Assembly (NCBI RefSeq): GCF_001187725.1
Contig: NZ_LGIQ01000005.1
Location: forward strand, 1,075,712-1,139,711
Reading direction: 5' to 3'
Source of the DNA: Brevibacillus reuszeri
GTDB lineage: Bacteria > Bacillota > Bacilli > Brevibacillales > Brevibacillaceae
Length of the DNA: 64,000 nucleotides
Every line of letters starts with the position of its first letter. Positions within the stretch are counted from its first letter, which is position 1. The translations under genes and the position numbers were made by a program. Below the pieces are notes generated by a model. It ran no database searches, had not been told where the DNA came from, and saw only the letters and a list, made by a program, of their open reading frames with translations. Positions 1 through 7,222 of this stretch are shown here, piece by piece.

Positions 1-1
1 A

Positions 2-472
2 CCTGCCCCGGGCGAGACAGAGAACACCTCCTCTCTCGGAGATAAAGTGATCGCAGCAGGAAAGAAATATTTGGGAACGCCGTATGAGTACGGTTCGACC
101 CGTTCCAATAAAAAGACAATGGATTGCTCTGAACTGACGATGTGGGCTTATCTGGAAGGTGCCAATATCGATATGGGAAAAGGTGGAGCACGCTCTCAGG
201 CAAATTACGTAAAGAAAAATGGCAGCTATACGACAGACATCAACAAGCTGAAAAATGGCGATCTCGTCTTCTTTATGGCATACAAGGGCTATAAGGAGTC
301 TGATTATAAAGGGATCGATGTAAGCAAGCAAAATATCACTCACGTAGCCATCTATATGGGAGACAACAAACTGCTCAACACGTTTTCGAAAGAATCAGGT
401 GGTGTGAAGATCACCGATTTTAAAGACACGCATTGGGGATATCGTTTCATCATGGGTGGACGACCTTATTAA
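2..472 (+). CDS. NlpC/P60 (C40) cell-wall hydrolase, 5' end outside window
   Basis: The reading frame is open to the left edge, so this is the C-terminal part of a longer, probably secreted protein whose start lies upstream; the GTG at 47 has no convincing ribosome site and sits inside the domain lead-in. The visible part is a complete NlpC/P60 papain-like fold: the catalytic Cys is in the D-C-S-E motif (bases about 124-135) and the catalytic His in ITHVAIYMG (bases about 337-363). Enzymes of this family cut gamma-D-glutamyl-diamino-acid bonds in peptidoglycan stem peptides. Domains upstream (SH3, LysM) cannot be seen, so target and localisation are unknown. Confidence 0.85.
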   Translation, partial: PAPGETENTSSLGDKVIAAGKKYLGTPYEYGSTRSNKKTMDCSELTMWAYLEGANIDMGKGGARSQANYVKKNGSYTTDINKLKNGDLVFFMAYKGYKESDYKGIDVSKQNITHVAIYMGDNKLLNTFSKESGGVKITDFKDTHWGYRFIMGGRPY

Positions 473-529
473 ATGGCAGGAAGCAAAGAAATGCAGGCAG
501 TAGCGGAAAAAATAGGTGAATGACCACGG

Positions 530-558
530 GCAAACGCACATACCATCTGTGCGTTTGC
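530..558. other. perfect 11-bp stem hairpin without a U-tract
   Basis: The arms GCAAACGCACA and TGTGCGTTTGC flank a 7-nt loop. It follows the NlpC/P60 gene and precedes the next ribosome site. It may act as a terminator or mRNA stabiliser, but no T-run follows on either strand. Confidence 0.45.
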
Positions 559-596
559 TGCATCTCTTATAGGGAGACTTGTAGGAGGTGAACGTC

Positions 597-962
597 ATGT
601 CATATCAACATCCGCCTGGAGGTTTTCCGCCTGGAGGTTACCCACCGCCCCCCGGAGGTGGCTATCCACCACCGCCTGGAGGATCATCTGGCGGGTTCCC
701 ACCACCACCCCCAGGACCTCCGCCAGGCAGGACGCCGAGTTCGCCGGGAGCACAAGGATATGGAGGTACACGGCGCATTGATCGAGGAGCTATTTATCCT
801 TGCCTATATCGCTATACCTACATTTGGCTGAAGAACGGTCATTCCTTTTGGTTCTACCCCGTATATGTCAGCCACAATTCGATATCGGGGTATCGTTGGA
901 GACACAACCGTTGGGAGTATTACGGTCTGGAGCTGGATCGAATTGCCTACTTTACTTGCTAA
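597..962 (+). CDS. Gly/Pro-rich small protein with aromatic C-terminal domain
   Basis: A protein of 121 residues beginning at ATG 597, six bases after an AGGAGGTG ribosome site; the in-frame GTG at 588 overlaps that site and is rejected. The first half is a low-complexity run of PPGG, GYPPPP and PPPGPPPG units, the second half an aromatic, basic segment with repeated Tyr, Trp and Arg (for example YRYTYIW and GYRWRHNRW) and a Cys as the last residue. Proteins of this plan occur in Bacillales and are often labelled hypothetical or 'transporter' without evidence. A surface or spore-layer role is only an inference from composition. A terminator follows directly. Confidence 0.75.
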   Translation: MSYQHPPGGFPPGGYPPPPGGGYPPPPGGSSGGFPPPPPGPPPGRTPSSPGAQGYGGTRRIDRGAIYPCLYRYTYIWLKNGHSFWFYPVYVSHNSISGYRWRHNRWEYYGLELDRIAYFTC

Positions 963-988
963 CGAACACCTACCTTCATCCAAACAAG

Positions 989-1020
989 AACGGCCTCCAA
1001 CTGGGAAGGCCGTTTTTGTT
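989..1020 (+). terminator. Rho-independent terminator
   Basis: Stem AACGGCC/GGCCGTT followed by TTTTTGTTCTTTC. It lies between two convergent genes and mainly serves the Gly/Pro-rich protein gene. Confidence 0.8.
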
Positions 1021-1027
1021 CTTTCTT

Positions 1028-1813
1028 TTATTTGACGGTCAGTGGGAATTCCTTGTGATCATGGACATCTCCTTTTTCTACATGGACCTTCACCTGATAG
1101 GAACCAGCTGCGGGAAAGGAGATACTGCTCTCATACTGTCCTGGCTTGGATTCGCTAGCATCGATGAACGTATGCTTTTCCTCATTTCCTTGCCAGAATT
1201 CGAATTTGACGGATGCTTCCGCAAAAGTCTGATTGTCCTTCATCAGGTGGACAGTGACTGGAGCTGGAGTAGAAGATTTGATTTCATCAGCAGGCATGAA
1301 GTGAAAATCTACTCCACTTGCTGCGTGCTGTTCATTTTCCCCACCTGCACCATGCTGATGGGCAGCCCCTGCGTCAGCAGCAGGCGTACCATGTGCGGCA
1401 TGCTCATCTCCTTGGCCTTTTACAGTAAATGGCGTCTTTTGCATATTGTGAAAATCTCTCGCGGTCACATGATAGTACACAAAGTAAGAGCCGGGCTCGT
1501 CGATTGTTTGCTGAGCAGTATAGACACCGTCAGATGTCAAGGCAGCGGGGATGGTCACATGCTGTTCCTGTCCATCCTTCCACCATTCAAATTTCACTTC
1601 CTTGGCGTCATCCACTGGTTTTCCTTCTTGTGTCACTTTGACAGAGAAGGTAATTGCCTCGCGAACAGCAGGCTCAGTGGGAGTAAAAGAGAAGGCTGCT
1701 TCCACAGGTGCACCGGAAGTGAGCTCGGTATGTTCGCTGTTTGCGTTGCCACAAGCTGATGCGATGAGTGCGATTGCGCAAAGTAACACGAATAAATAGC
1801 GTTTCATTTTCAT
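1028..1813 (-). CDS. YtkA/FixH-like lipoprotein, two beta domains with His-rich linker
   Basis: This 261-residue protein has a lipoprotein signal (KMKRYLFV core, lipobox IASAC with Cys near residue 21), so it should be anchored outside the membrane. Two YtkA-like (FixH family) immunoglobulin-type domains follow, roughly residues 40-135 and 165-260, joined by a linker rich in His, Ala and Gly that could bind metal. The start codon overlaps the stop of the SCO gene (TAATG), so translation is probably coupled. YtkA/FixH proteins accompany copper delivery to haem-copper oxidases. The exact function is unknown; the copper link rests on neighbours and the His-rich segment. Confidence 0.85.
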   Translation of the reverse strand: MKMKRYLFVLLCAIALIASACGNANSEHTELTSGAPVEAAFSFTPTEPAVREAITFSVKVTQEGKPVDDAKEVKFEWWKDGQEQHVTIPAALTSDGVYTAQQTIDEPGSYFVYYHVTARDFHNMQKTPFTVKGQGDEHAAHGTPAADAGAAHQHGAGGENEQHAASGVDFHFMPADEIKSSTPAPVTVHLMKDNQTFAEASVKFEFWQGNEEKHTFIDASESKPGQYESSISFPAAGSYQVKVHVEKGDVHDHKEFPLTVK

Positions 1814-2424
1814 TACCCTTCCTTCTTAACATTCAGCAGCTCCTGATAAATTTCGTCAGGATCAAAGTCTTCCCCCATGCCAAACTTGCGCATGACTCTA
1901 TTGTTTTGATCGATCAGATACGTGCTGGAAGTATGCGAGATAAAACCGTCCTCCATTTTATTGGAGAAAAAGCCGAGTGAGCTCATAACCGAACGGGTGG
2001 TTTGTTCATCACCGCGCAAAATCGTCCAGCCCTGTGGTTGTATTCCTAATTGCTTGGCATAGTAGCGCAGTACATCAGGGGTGTCATTTTCCGGATCGAT
2101 CGTGACTGTTAAAAATTCGATCCCATTCCCCATCAAATTTGCTTCCAGCAAACGCTTTTGCAGTTGAACCATCTTGATCGTAGTTGTTGGACAAATATCC
2201 GGACAGCGTGTGTAGATCAGCTCAACCAGGCGTATGCTTCCTGGCTTTGGGGTGAGAGCGTAAGCCTGTCCATCCAGCGTTTCCAATGTAACGTCAGGGA
2301 GTGTGGACTGTGCGTTTTTCGAACCGCCCCAAAACCAGGAGGCGACCAATGCAGCGAGTACGAGTAGCGGCAAAATCAAAAGCAGCCGTCTGACGCGAAT
2401 CGCAGTAATAGTAGGAACAGACAT
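1813..2424 (-). CDS. SCO1/SenC copper chaperone for cytochrome oxidase
   Basis: A protein of 203 residues with one N-terminal membrane anchor (residues about 13-32) and an extracytoplasmic thioredoxin-like SCO domain. The copper-binding signature is intact: C74-P-D-I-C78 plus H165 in the GFISHTSS segment. SCO proteins help build the CuA centre of cytochrome c oxidase and also act as thiol-disulfide exchangers. An AAGGAGG ribosome site precedes ATG. It overlaps the YtkA-like gene by one base and lies after ctaG in the same direction, consistent with a single oxidase-assembly operon. Confidence 0.93.
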   Translation of the reverse strand: MSVPTITAIRVRRLLLILPLLVLAALVASWFWGGSKNAQSTLPDVTLETLDGQAYALTPKPGSIRLVELIYTRCPDICPTTTIKMVQLQKRLLEANLMGNGIEFLTVTIDPENDTPDVLRYYAKQLGIQPQGWTILRGDEQTTRSVMSSLGFFSNKMEDGFISHTSSTYLIDQNNRVMRKFGMGEDFDPDEIYQELLNVKKEG

Positions 2425-2474
2425 GAGTCCGCCTCCTTGCGGGATTTGGTTAGTGAATCAGAATGGAGGTTTTC

Positions 2475-3344
2475 TTACTGCGGTAATAACTCATCCTCAG
2501 GCTGATTCTTTTCCTTTTTGTACCAGCCAGTAAAAATGTAGGCGAGTACGGCGCCATAGGTCATTTCCTGCATCAACTTCATAATAATTCCGCCAAGCCT
2601 CTGGTCCTCGTGAGGAGGGAGCGGCACGGCAAACATGGATTTGTCGATGGGGGCAGAAAAGAATGGTGCACATAAAAGAGACGGACCGTCTACATACGTC
2701 CCATACATGGCGGTTTCCGAAAAGATGATCAGGGCACAGGCAGGCGTGAGGAGTACGCCATTGGCGAAAAGATAGGCAAGCTTTTGCAGCTCTGTCAATC
2801 GATTAATCTCTGGAAACGGCGCAAGCACTGGTATCCACATCACGAGGGAAGCAAATAAGAGCACGAGATGGATCAGATTATGTACGGCCAGATTGTTCAT
2901 CGCCAAATCTAGGACAACAGGCATATGATAAAACGAAAACAGGCTGTTAAACAAGAGAACAGCAGGAATAGGATGCGTGATAATACTGAGTAAACGTTTT
3001 GACCAGCTGCGCGCAATCAATGGACGCAAAAGCCACCTGGGCATTCCGGAGAGCAGCAGCAGTGGCATGACCAGGTATAAAATCGACTGCTGGAGCATGT
3101 GTGCGCTGAATAAAAAGTGTCCAGCGACGTTTAACGGACTACCCATGCCAAAGTAAAAGATCACGAGTCCAAGCGAAAAGCATATCTTTTGTCGCAGTGT
3201 CGCAGGTTCAGCATCCGCAAAGGTGTGACGCAACGGACCGACAAATGAAAAATACGCCAAGGCGAGTAACGCAGTCAGGAGCATTAGCTCCGGGTTCCAG
3301 GTTGCCCGAAAGCCAAAGGTTTCCGTCAGATAAATGAGGGTCAA
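2475..3344 (-). CDS. ctaG: CtaG (caa3-type) cytochrome c oxidase assembly factor
   Basis: Polytopic membrane protein of the Bacillus CtaG family, required for making active caa3 oxidase, probably through copper handling. I take TTG at 3344 as the start because GGAGGT lies seven bases upstream; the protein is then 289 residues and begins like the family, with the GFRATWNPEL segment near the N-terminus. About seven hydrophobic segments alternate with short loops, and His residues occur at membrane edges (LFSAHMLQQ, NLIHLV). The gene leads the leftward group ctaG-SCO-YtkA. No oxidase structural genes are in the window. Confidence 0.9.
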   Translation of the reverse strand: MTLIYLTETFGFRATWNPELMLLTALLALAYFSFVGPLRHTFADAEPATLRQKICFSLGLVIFYFGMGSPLNVAGHFLFSAHMLQQSILYLVMPLLLLSGMPRWLLRPLIARSWSKRLLSIITHPIPAVLLFNSLFSFYHMPVVLDLAMNNLAVHNLIHLVLLFASLVMWIPVLAPFPEINRLTELQKLAYLFANGVLLTPACALIIFSETAMYGTYVDGPSLLCAPFFSAPIDKSMFAVPLPPHEDQRLGGIIMKLMQEMTYGAVLAYIFTGWYKKEKNQPEDELLPQ

Positions 3345-3479
3345 TGGTCTTACCTCCGTTTTCCAAGGATATTCCCCAGTACTCATTATAGGCAAAGATT
3401 GCAAAAGACTTATGACTCGTTCGGGCTATTTCTTCCATGGGAAGTACAGGAGTTCACATGAATGTCACGATTATCCAAT

Positions 3480-3506
3480 AGAAAAAGCCTCCCTAGGAAG
3501 GGAGAC
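3480..3506 (-). terminator. Leftward terminator of the thioredoxin/bdbC transcript
   Basis: Read leftward, CTCCCT/AGGGAG form a tight hairpin followed by GCTTTTTC. A T-run also exists rightward, so it may work in both directions. Confidence 0.65.
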
Positions 3507-3577
3507 TCTCATTTTTTTATCGTATAAGAATTTATAAGCGAGAAGCTTATGAATTCTGGAGCGCATGGAAACTTTCA

Positions 3578-3625
3578 GCTAAAACGCGGTCGCTCCTCCT
3601 CGAGCAAGCCTCGATAAAGGCTTCC
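3578..3625 (+). repeat. Two-hairpin dispersed element, copy 1
   Basis: This stretch contains GCGGTCGCTC, a first hairpin (GCTC, six-base loop, GAGC) and a second hairpin built on GCCT...AGGC around CGATAA. The same arrangement recurs at 13973-14019 with different loop sequences and kept stems. It lies just past the stop codon of the thioredoxin-like gene. Orientation and function are unknown. Confidence 0.5.
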
Positions 3626-4096
3626 TTATGATTTTTTCTGCTCTTCAAGCCATGTTTTCCATTCTCCAGCTTCGTGACCGCCTACCAAACGAGCTACTTC
3701 TTTTCCATCTTTGTAGTGAACGAGAGTAGGGGTAAATTCAATATTGTATTTATCCCAGCTCGCGTTGAACTCCAATAAATTGTGCTTCTTCATGTCGATT
3801 TGCATGTCCTTGACAAGCGGTACGAGGACAGGAGTGGTTGCTTTACAATGCTCGCAAACAGGACTGTAGTAATAAACGAACATCTCGTCCTTGTTATCCA
3901 GCTTTGTCTGCAGTTCTTCAGGCATGATCAGGTTGTCATACAGCGGATCTTTTAACTGCTCGATCGTAGCCGGATTCAGGCTTGATTTGCCATAAGGGTT
4001 GCCAGCAGCTGCCTCGCGATTGGAAATATCGGAGTAAACAATCGCGCCGATTAACAGAGCTGCGACGAGAATGGAAAGAAAAATGATTTTTTTCAT
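3626..4096 (-). CDS. Membrane-anchored thioredoxin-like oxidoreductase
   Basis: The protein has 156 residues, an N-terminal membrane anchor (residues about 4-21) and an extracytoplasmic thioredoxin fold. The active site is C81-E-H-C84 and the family cis-proline is in FTPTL. It sits three bases downstream of the bdbC gene, so the pair most likely forms a disulfide-forming system in which BdbC reoxidises this protein, functionally like BdbC/BdbD or DsbB/DsbA. It is shorter than classical BdbD, which is about 220 residues. Neighbouring ctaG and SCO genes suggest that extracytoplasmic cytochrome or CuA cysteines are substrates, which is inference. Confidence 0.85.
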   Translation of the reverse strand: MKKIIFLSILVAALLIGAIVYSDISNREAAAGNPYGKSSLNPATIEQLKDPLYDNLIMPEELQTKLDNKDEMFVYYYSPVCEHCKATTPVLVPLVKDMQIDMKKHNLLEFNASWDKYNIEFTPTLVHYKDGKEVARLVGGHEAGEWKTWLEEQKKS

Positions 4097-4099
4097 GCA

Positions 4100-4528
4100 T
4101 CAGATCTCCTTTGCGTTTTTCATGACAATGACTTGAAGGATGCTAATCAGGGTAAATCCGATCAAGGCGAGGAAAGGAATCGTGATGAAACCAAACCAGT
4201 TGATGTAGTCCGTATTGCAAGGCACGATGCCGCAAGCATTACCCAGATCATGTAGTGCGGGCACCTTTTGGACGAGGTAATGATATAGCGAGATGGCTCC
4301 GCCAATCAAGGAAAGCACCAGGGCGTACATAGACATTTTGTAGTCCTTTTTGGCGCTAGCGATCCCAAGCAGGATGATGAGCGGATACATCAAAATGCGC
4401 TGGTACCAGCAGAGATCGCATGGTATGTATTTCAGTACTTCCGAAAAAAAGAGACTGCCTGCTGTGGCAATAAGGGAGACTCCCCAAGAAAAAAACATAG
4501 CTTGTTCTGCGACTTGCTCGCGTTTCAT
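4100..4528 (-). CDS. bdbC: BdbC/DsbB-family disulfide oxidoreductase
   Basis: An integral membrane quinone-linked thiol oxidase of 142 residues with four predicted membrane helices. Both redox pairs are visible: C37-D-L-C40 before WYQR in the first loop and C99...C104 (CGIVPC) in the second. ATG 4528 is preferred over the upstream in-frame start because an ACGAGGTG ribosome site precedes it. It is followed after three bases by the thioredoxin-like gene, its likely partner. In Bacillus such pairs serve competence, secreted proteins and cytochrome maturation. Confidence 0.92.
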   Translation of the reverse strand: MKREQVAEQAMFFSWGVSLIATAGSLFFSEVLKYIPCDLCWYQRILMYPLIILLGIASAKKDYKMSMYALVLSLIGGAISLYHYLVQKVPALHDLGNACGIVPCNTDYINWFGFITIPFLALIGFTLISILQVIVMKNAKEI

Positions 4529-4695
4529 AACAACACCTCGTCCATATCTTAACATATTACGAATCGGAAGTAGATTATAAAAAGTAACAATTTGTGAAAG
4601 ACATAGCTTGTCCAGCTAAGGAGTGAGGGCAGGCCACCTGTTGCCTCGTGCAGCAGGTAAGCGCACCTGATGACTTTTGCACGTACGTACGGGTC

Positions 4696-5478
4696 TTACA
4701 TTCGGACGAAAGGAGAGGATTGGACCTCATGTATCGGGACGAATATGGACTGTAGGGAAGGCCATTCAACTAGCATAACGCCGCGTCGGTAAGCTGCACC
4801 ACCGTCAATTCCTATCATATTGTTTCGCCTCCATGGACCGAAGCCTTCATAGTTAGGTAATTTCGGTACAGGAGTATGACCAAAAACGATAGGTCGCTCT
4901 CCTTCATAATAAAGGTAAAAGGGCTCTCGAATCCACAACAGATCTTCAGGCGACTGTTGCTGTAGCGGGATGCCAGGACGTATTCCAGCATGTACGAGTA
5001 GAACAGCAGGCGCTCCTGTCTGCGGATTTGCTGGCAGCTCTACATAGAGAGGGAGAGAAGCCAGGGCAGGAAGCAGCTGTGGATAGCGGGAAAGAATGAA
5101 CTGACGGGCTTCATCCTGAGCTTCCTCGGAGGGCATCGAGCCGATAAAAGCACGACGCAATGGATGATTTCCGAGAAACGAACGGATGGTGGCATCGCCT
5201 CCATTAAAGCGGAGGTAATTTTCAGAATTTCCGCGTCCGAGCAACCAGTCCTCAAACATCTGCTCATGATTTCCCTTTAGTAAGACCACTTGCCCTGGAT
5301 AGGCATCTCGCATGGCAAGCAAATCCAGCAACACTTCTTTCGATTCCGGCCCACGATCAATCATATCTCCGAGGACATACAGCTGATCATTTCGTTGTGG
5401 TGAGAAGGAAGCGTTGCGCAGAGCCTGTTGAAAAGCTTGATTCTGTCCGTGAATGTCTGAAACGAAATAGGTGGACAT
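4696..5478 (-). CDS. Calcineurin-like metallophosphoesterase (PPP/Ap4A-hydrolase type)
   Basis: A cytoplasmic phosphoesterase of 260 residues with the complete two-metal signature in order: DIHGQ at the N-terminus, GDMIDRG, GNHEQ, LLVHAG and FGHTP. ATG 5478 lies just after AAGGAGGGGA, and the longer upstream frame has no ribosome site. The family includes PPP-type Ser/Thr phosphatases and diadenosine tetraphosphatases, and the sequence alone does not separate them. It is transcribed alone and diverges from the cupin gene. The 170 bases downstream, before bdbC, hold short palindromes but no clear terminator. Confidence 0.88.
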   Translation of the reverse strand: MSTYFVSDIHGQNQAFQQALRNASFSPQRNDQLYVLGDMIDRGPESKEVLLDLLAMRDAYPGQVVLLKGNHEQMFEDWLLGRGNSENYLRFNGGDATIRSFLGNHPLRRAFIGSMPSEEAQDEARQFILSRYPQLLPALASLPLYVELPANPQTGAPAVLLVHAGIRPGIPLQQQSPEDLLWIREPFYLYYEGERPIVFGHTPVPKLPNYEGFGPWRRNNMIGIDGGAAYRRGVMLVEWPSLQSIFVPIHEVQSSPFVRM

Positions 5479-5676
5479 ACCTTCCCCTCCTTCAAAATTC
5501 CGATCTATCGTTCTTCTTACCATATGTGTAAAAAACGAGTAGGGTGATTGTCTGCATCGTGAGATTGGCGACGAGGAGGGCAAGAAGCACTTAGAAGATG
5601 GATTCACGGATGTGGGGTGTAGGAATATCTATAAAAGGTAGTCAAATACCTGTGATGCGGGAGGATACAAAGAAAG

Positions 5677-6396
5677 ATGGCAACTTCATCTCTTGATTTT
5701 ACTTCACCGTCCGTACAATTTACGTACGATCTGAGAAACAGTGTCTTTTATAAAAAAGATGATTGGAATTTTATTGATGTACTGTCGGTCAATCAGTTAA
5801 ACACCTTGGGAAATTCGTCACTACTGGATATATTCTTGACCACAGGGAATGTAGTCGAGCCTCATATTCATCAAAATGCATCTGAGCTTGTCTATTGTAT
5901 CTCGGGTGGAGCTGTTGTCTCGATTATGAATCCGTATACCAATCAAATGCTTAATTTCACGATAGGGCCGAGACAGGTAGCCAACGTGCCTCAGGGCTGG
6001 TGGCATTATGAGATGGCAACAACAGACGATACACATCTCTTGGCGGTCTTCGATGCTCCAGTTCCAGAGGTTATTTTTGGTTCTCAAATGCTGCGTCTGA
6101 CGCCAGCAAATGTACTCGCTCATACGTACTGCCTGGATGAGAGCAAAGTAAAGGATGCCTTAGCGCCCATTACCGATACAGTTATTATTGGACCGCCAAG
6201 AGGATGTCAGACAGGGGGTCAGGGAAGCATGCCCTCCAGTGCATACCCACAGCAACATTACTACGGTCAATATCCTTCTTCTCAAAACTATTATGATTCT
6301 GCTTATTCGCAGCAGGCACAGGTCCCATATGGATATCATCCAGGTGTGCCGCAACAGCCTGTTTACCAGCAACCTGCCTATCAAGGGTATTACTGA
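5677..6396 (+). CDS. Cupin-domain protein with Tyr/Gln/Pro-rich tail, possible spore coat protein
   Basis: Of 239 residues, about the first 150 form a cupin barrel with a metal motif (EPHIHQNASE, residues 61-70, and a later GWWHYE). The last 60 or so residues are a low-complexity tail of Tyr, Gln, Pro and Ser (QQHYYGQYP, YQQPAYQGYY). Such tails are common in Bacillales spore coat proteins, so a coat or crust role is plausible but inferred. A GGGAGGA site precedes the ATG. Enzymatic activity cannot be predicted. A terminator follows and the gene stands alone. Confidence 0.8.
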   Translation: MATSSLDFTSPSVQFTYDLRNSVFYKKDDWNFIDVLSVNQLNTLGNSSLLDIFLTTGNVVEPHIHQNASELVYCISGGAVVSIMNPYTNQMLNFTIGPRQVANVPQGWWHYEMATTDDTHLLAVFDAPVPEVIFGSQMLRLTPANVLAHTYCLDESKVKDALAPITDTVIIGPPRGCQTGGQGSMPSSAYPQQHYYGQYPSSQNYYDSAYSQQAQVPYGYHPGVPQQPVYQQPAYQGYY

Positions 6397-6410
6397 TTGG
6401 GTGGAGCATA

Positions 6411-6462
6411 AAAAGAGGCGAGCGATACTTCGGGAAGAAACCGAGATCGCTTGCCTTTCATT
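6411..6462. terminator. Long terminator between convergent genes
   Basis: AGGCGAGCGAT pairs with ATCGCTTGCCT with one mismatch around an inner CGG/CCG stem, followed by TTTCATTT. It serves the cupin gene and possibly the opposite remnant. Confidence 0.65.
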
Positions 6463-6479
6463 TGGTTAGTCAAGAAGAA

Positions 6480-7016
6480 TTAGTGGCTTGAGTGAATAAG
6501 CGCACCTGTGACAGCGTCTACAGCAATGCTTCTCATCTTATTTGTTGGCAGATAGACAAGCTTGGATGAGGAGGATTTGTGATCAAAATCGTTCACGTAC
6601 ACATAGCTTTTTTCAACATCAAGTCCGTTTACGAAAGCTTTTATCGCCTCTTCTTTCGAGATAACGGTGGGAGTTGATCCTACGAGCACTGGATACACAT
6701 TCGTTTCCAGCGAGGTCACTCCATTTCGCTGCAAATCGATGGTTGCAGTAACATAGGGGACAGCTGCGCGAACTTTCCCATGAAGTGGGTAGATTGCCAG
6801 CGCCACTTTTTCTGATCCAGATCGCTCTTGTACTACATATTTGTCGGCAGGGATTGGCACGTAGCTTTCGATAAAACGCAGCATGAGCTGCTTCGCATCT
6901 TCTTGGGAAGCGCCTTTAGGCGTTTGCTCGTTTTGCTCACCCAATTGACTGACAGACAACAACGCACCTGACTTCTCATCCACTTTCACTACTACTTCGT
7001 TTGTACCGTCCTTCAA
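6480..7016 (-). pseudogene. PepSY/YcdB-like remnant lacking N-terminus
   Basis: 178 residues resembling the second half of PepSY/YcdB-type secreted proteins, which combine repeated 'vDeksGallS' units with paired beta-alpha domains (KVDEKSGALL, SKEEAIKAFV, AVDAVTGALI). The only start is TTG at 7016 with no ribosome site, a stop codon lies six codons upstream, and there is no signal peptide or anchor although the family is extracytoplasmic. I therefore read it as a 5'-truncated relic. A short unlinked cytoplasmic version cannot be excluded. The region to the divergent ABC-F gene holds no other fragment that I can recognise. Confidence 0.55.
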
Positions 7017-7222
7017 TTGGCTGCAAATTTTTTAAATATCCCTTATTTTACCAGTAGATCATACAAAATCGTAGCAGGAATTTCCATTATTTTGGGTAGA
7101 AGTATCGTCAACACCTCATCAAGCAGATCAAGCCTAGAGCTTCGGGGAAAAACATGATACCATCGTGTATAGCATTCATTTGCCTCTGTATCACGGCAAA
7201 TAGAAAAGTACAGGTGACCGAC

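Noticed and set aside
800..1759. Long rightward frame of 319 codons opposite the YtkA-like gene
   Set aside because: It is antisense to a well-supported lipoprotein gene, has no ribosome site and no recognisable domain.
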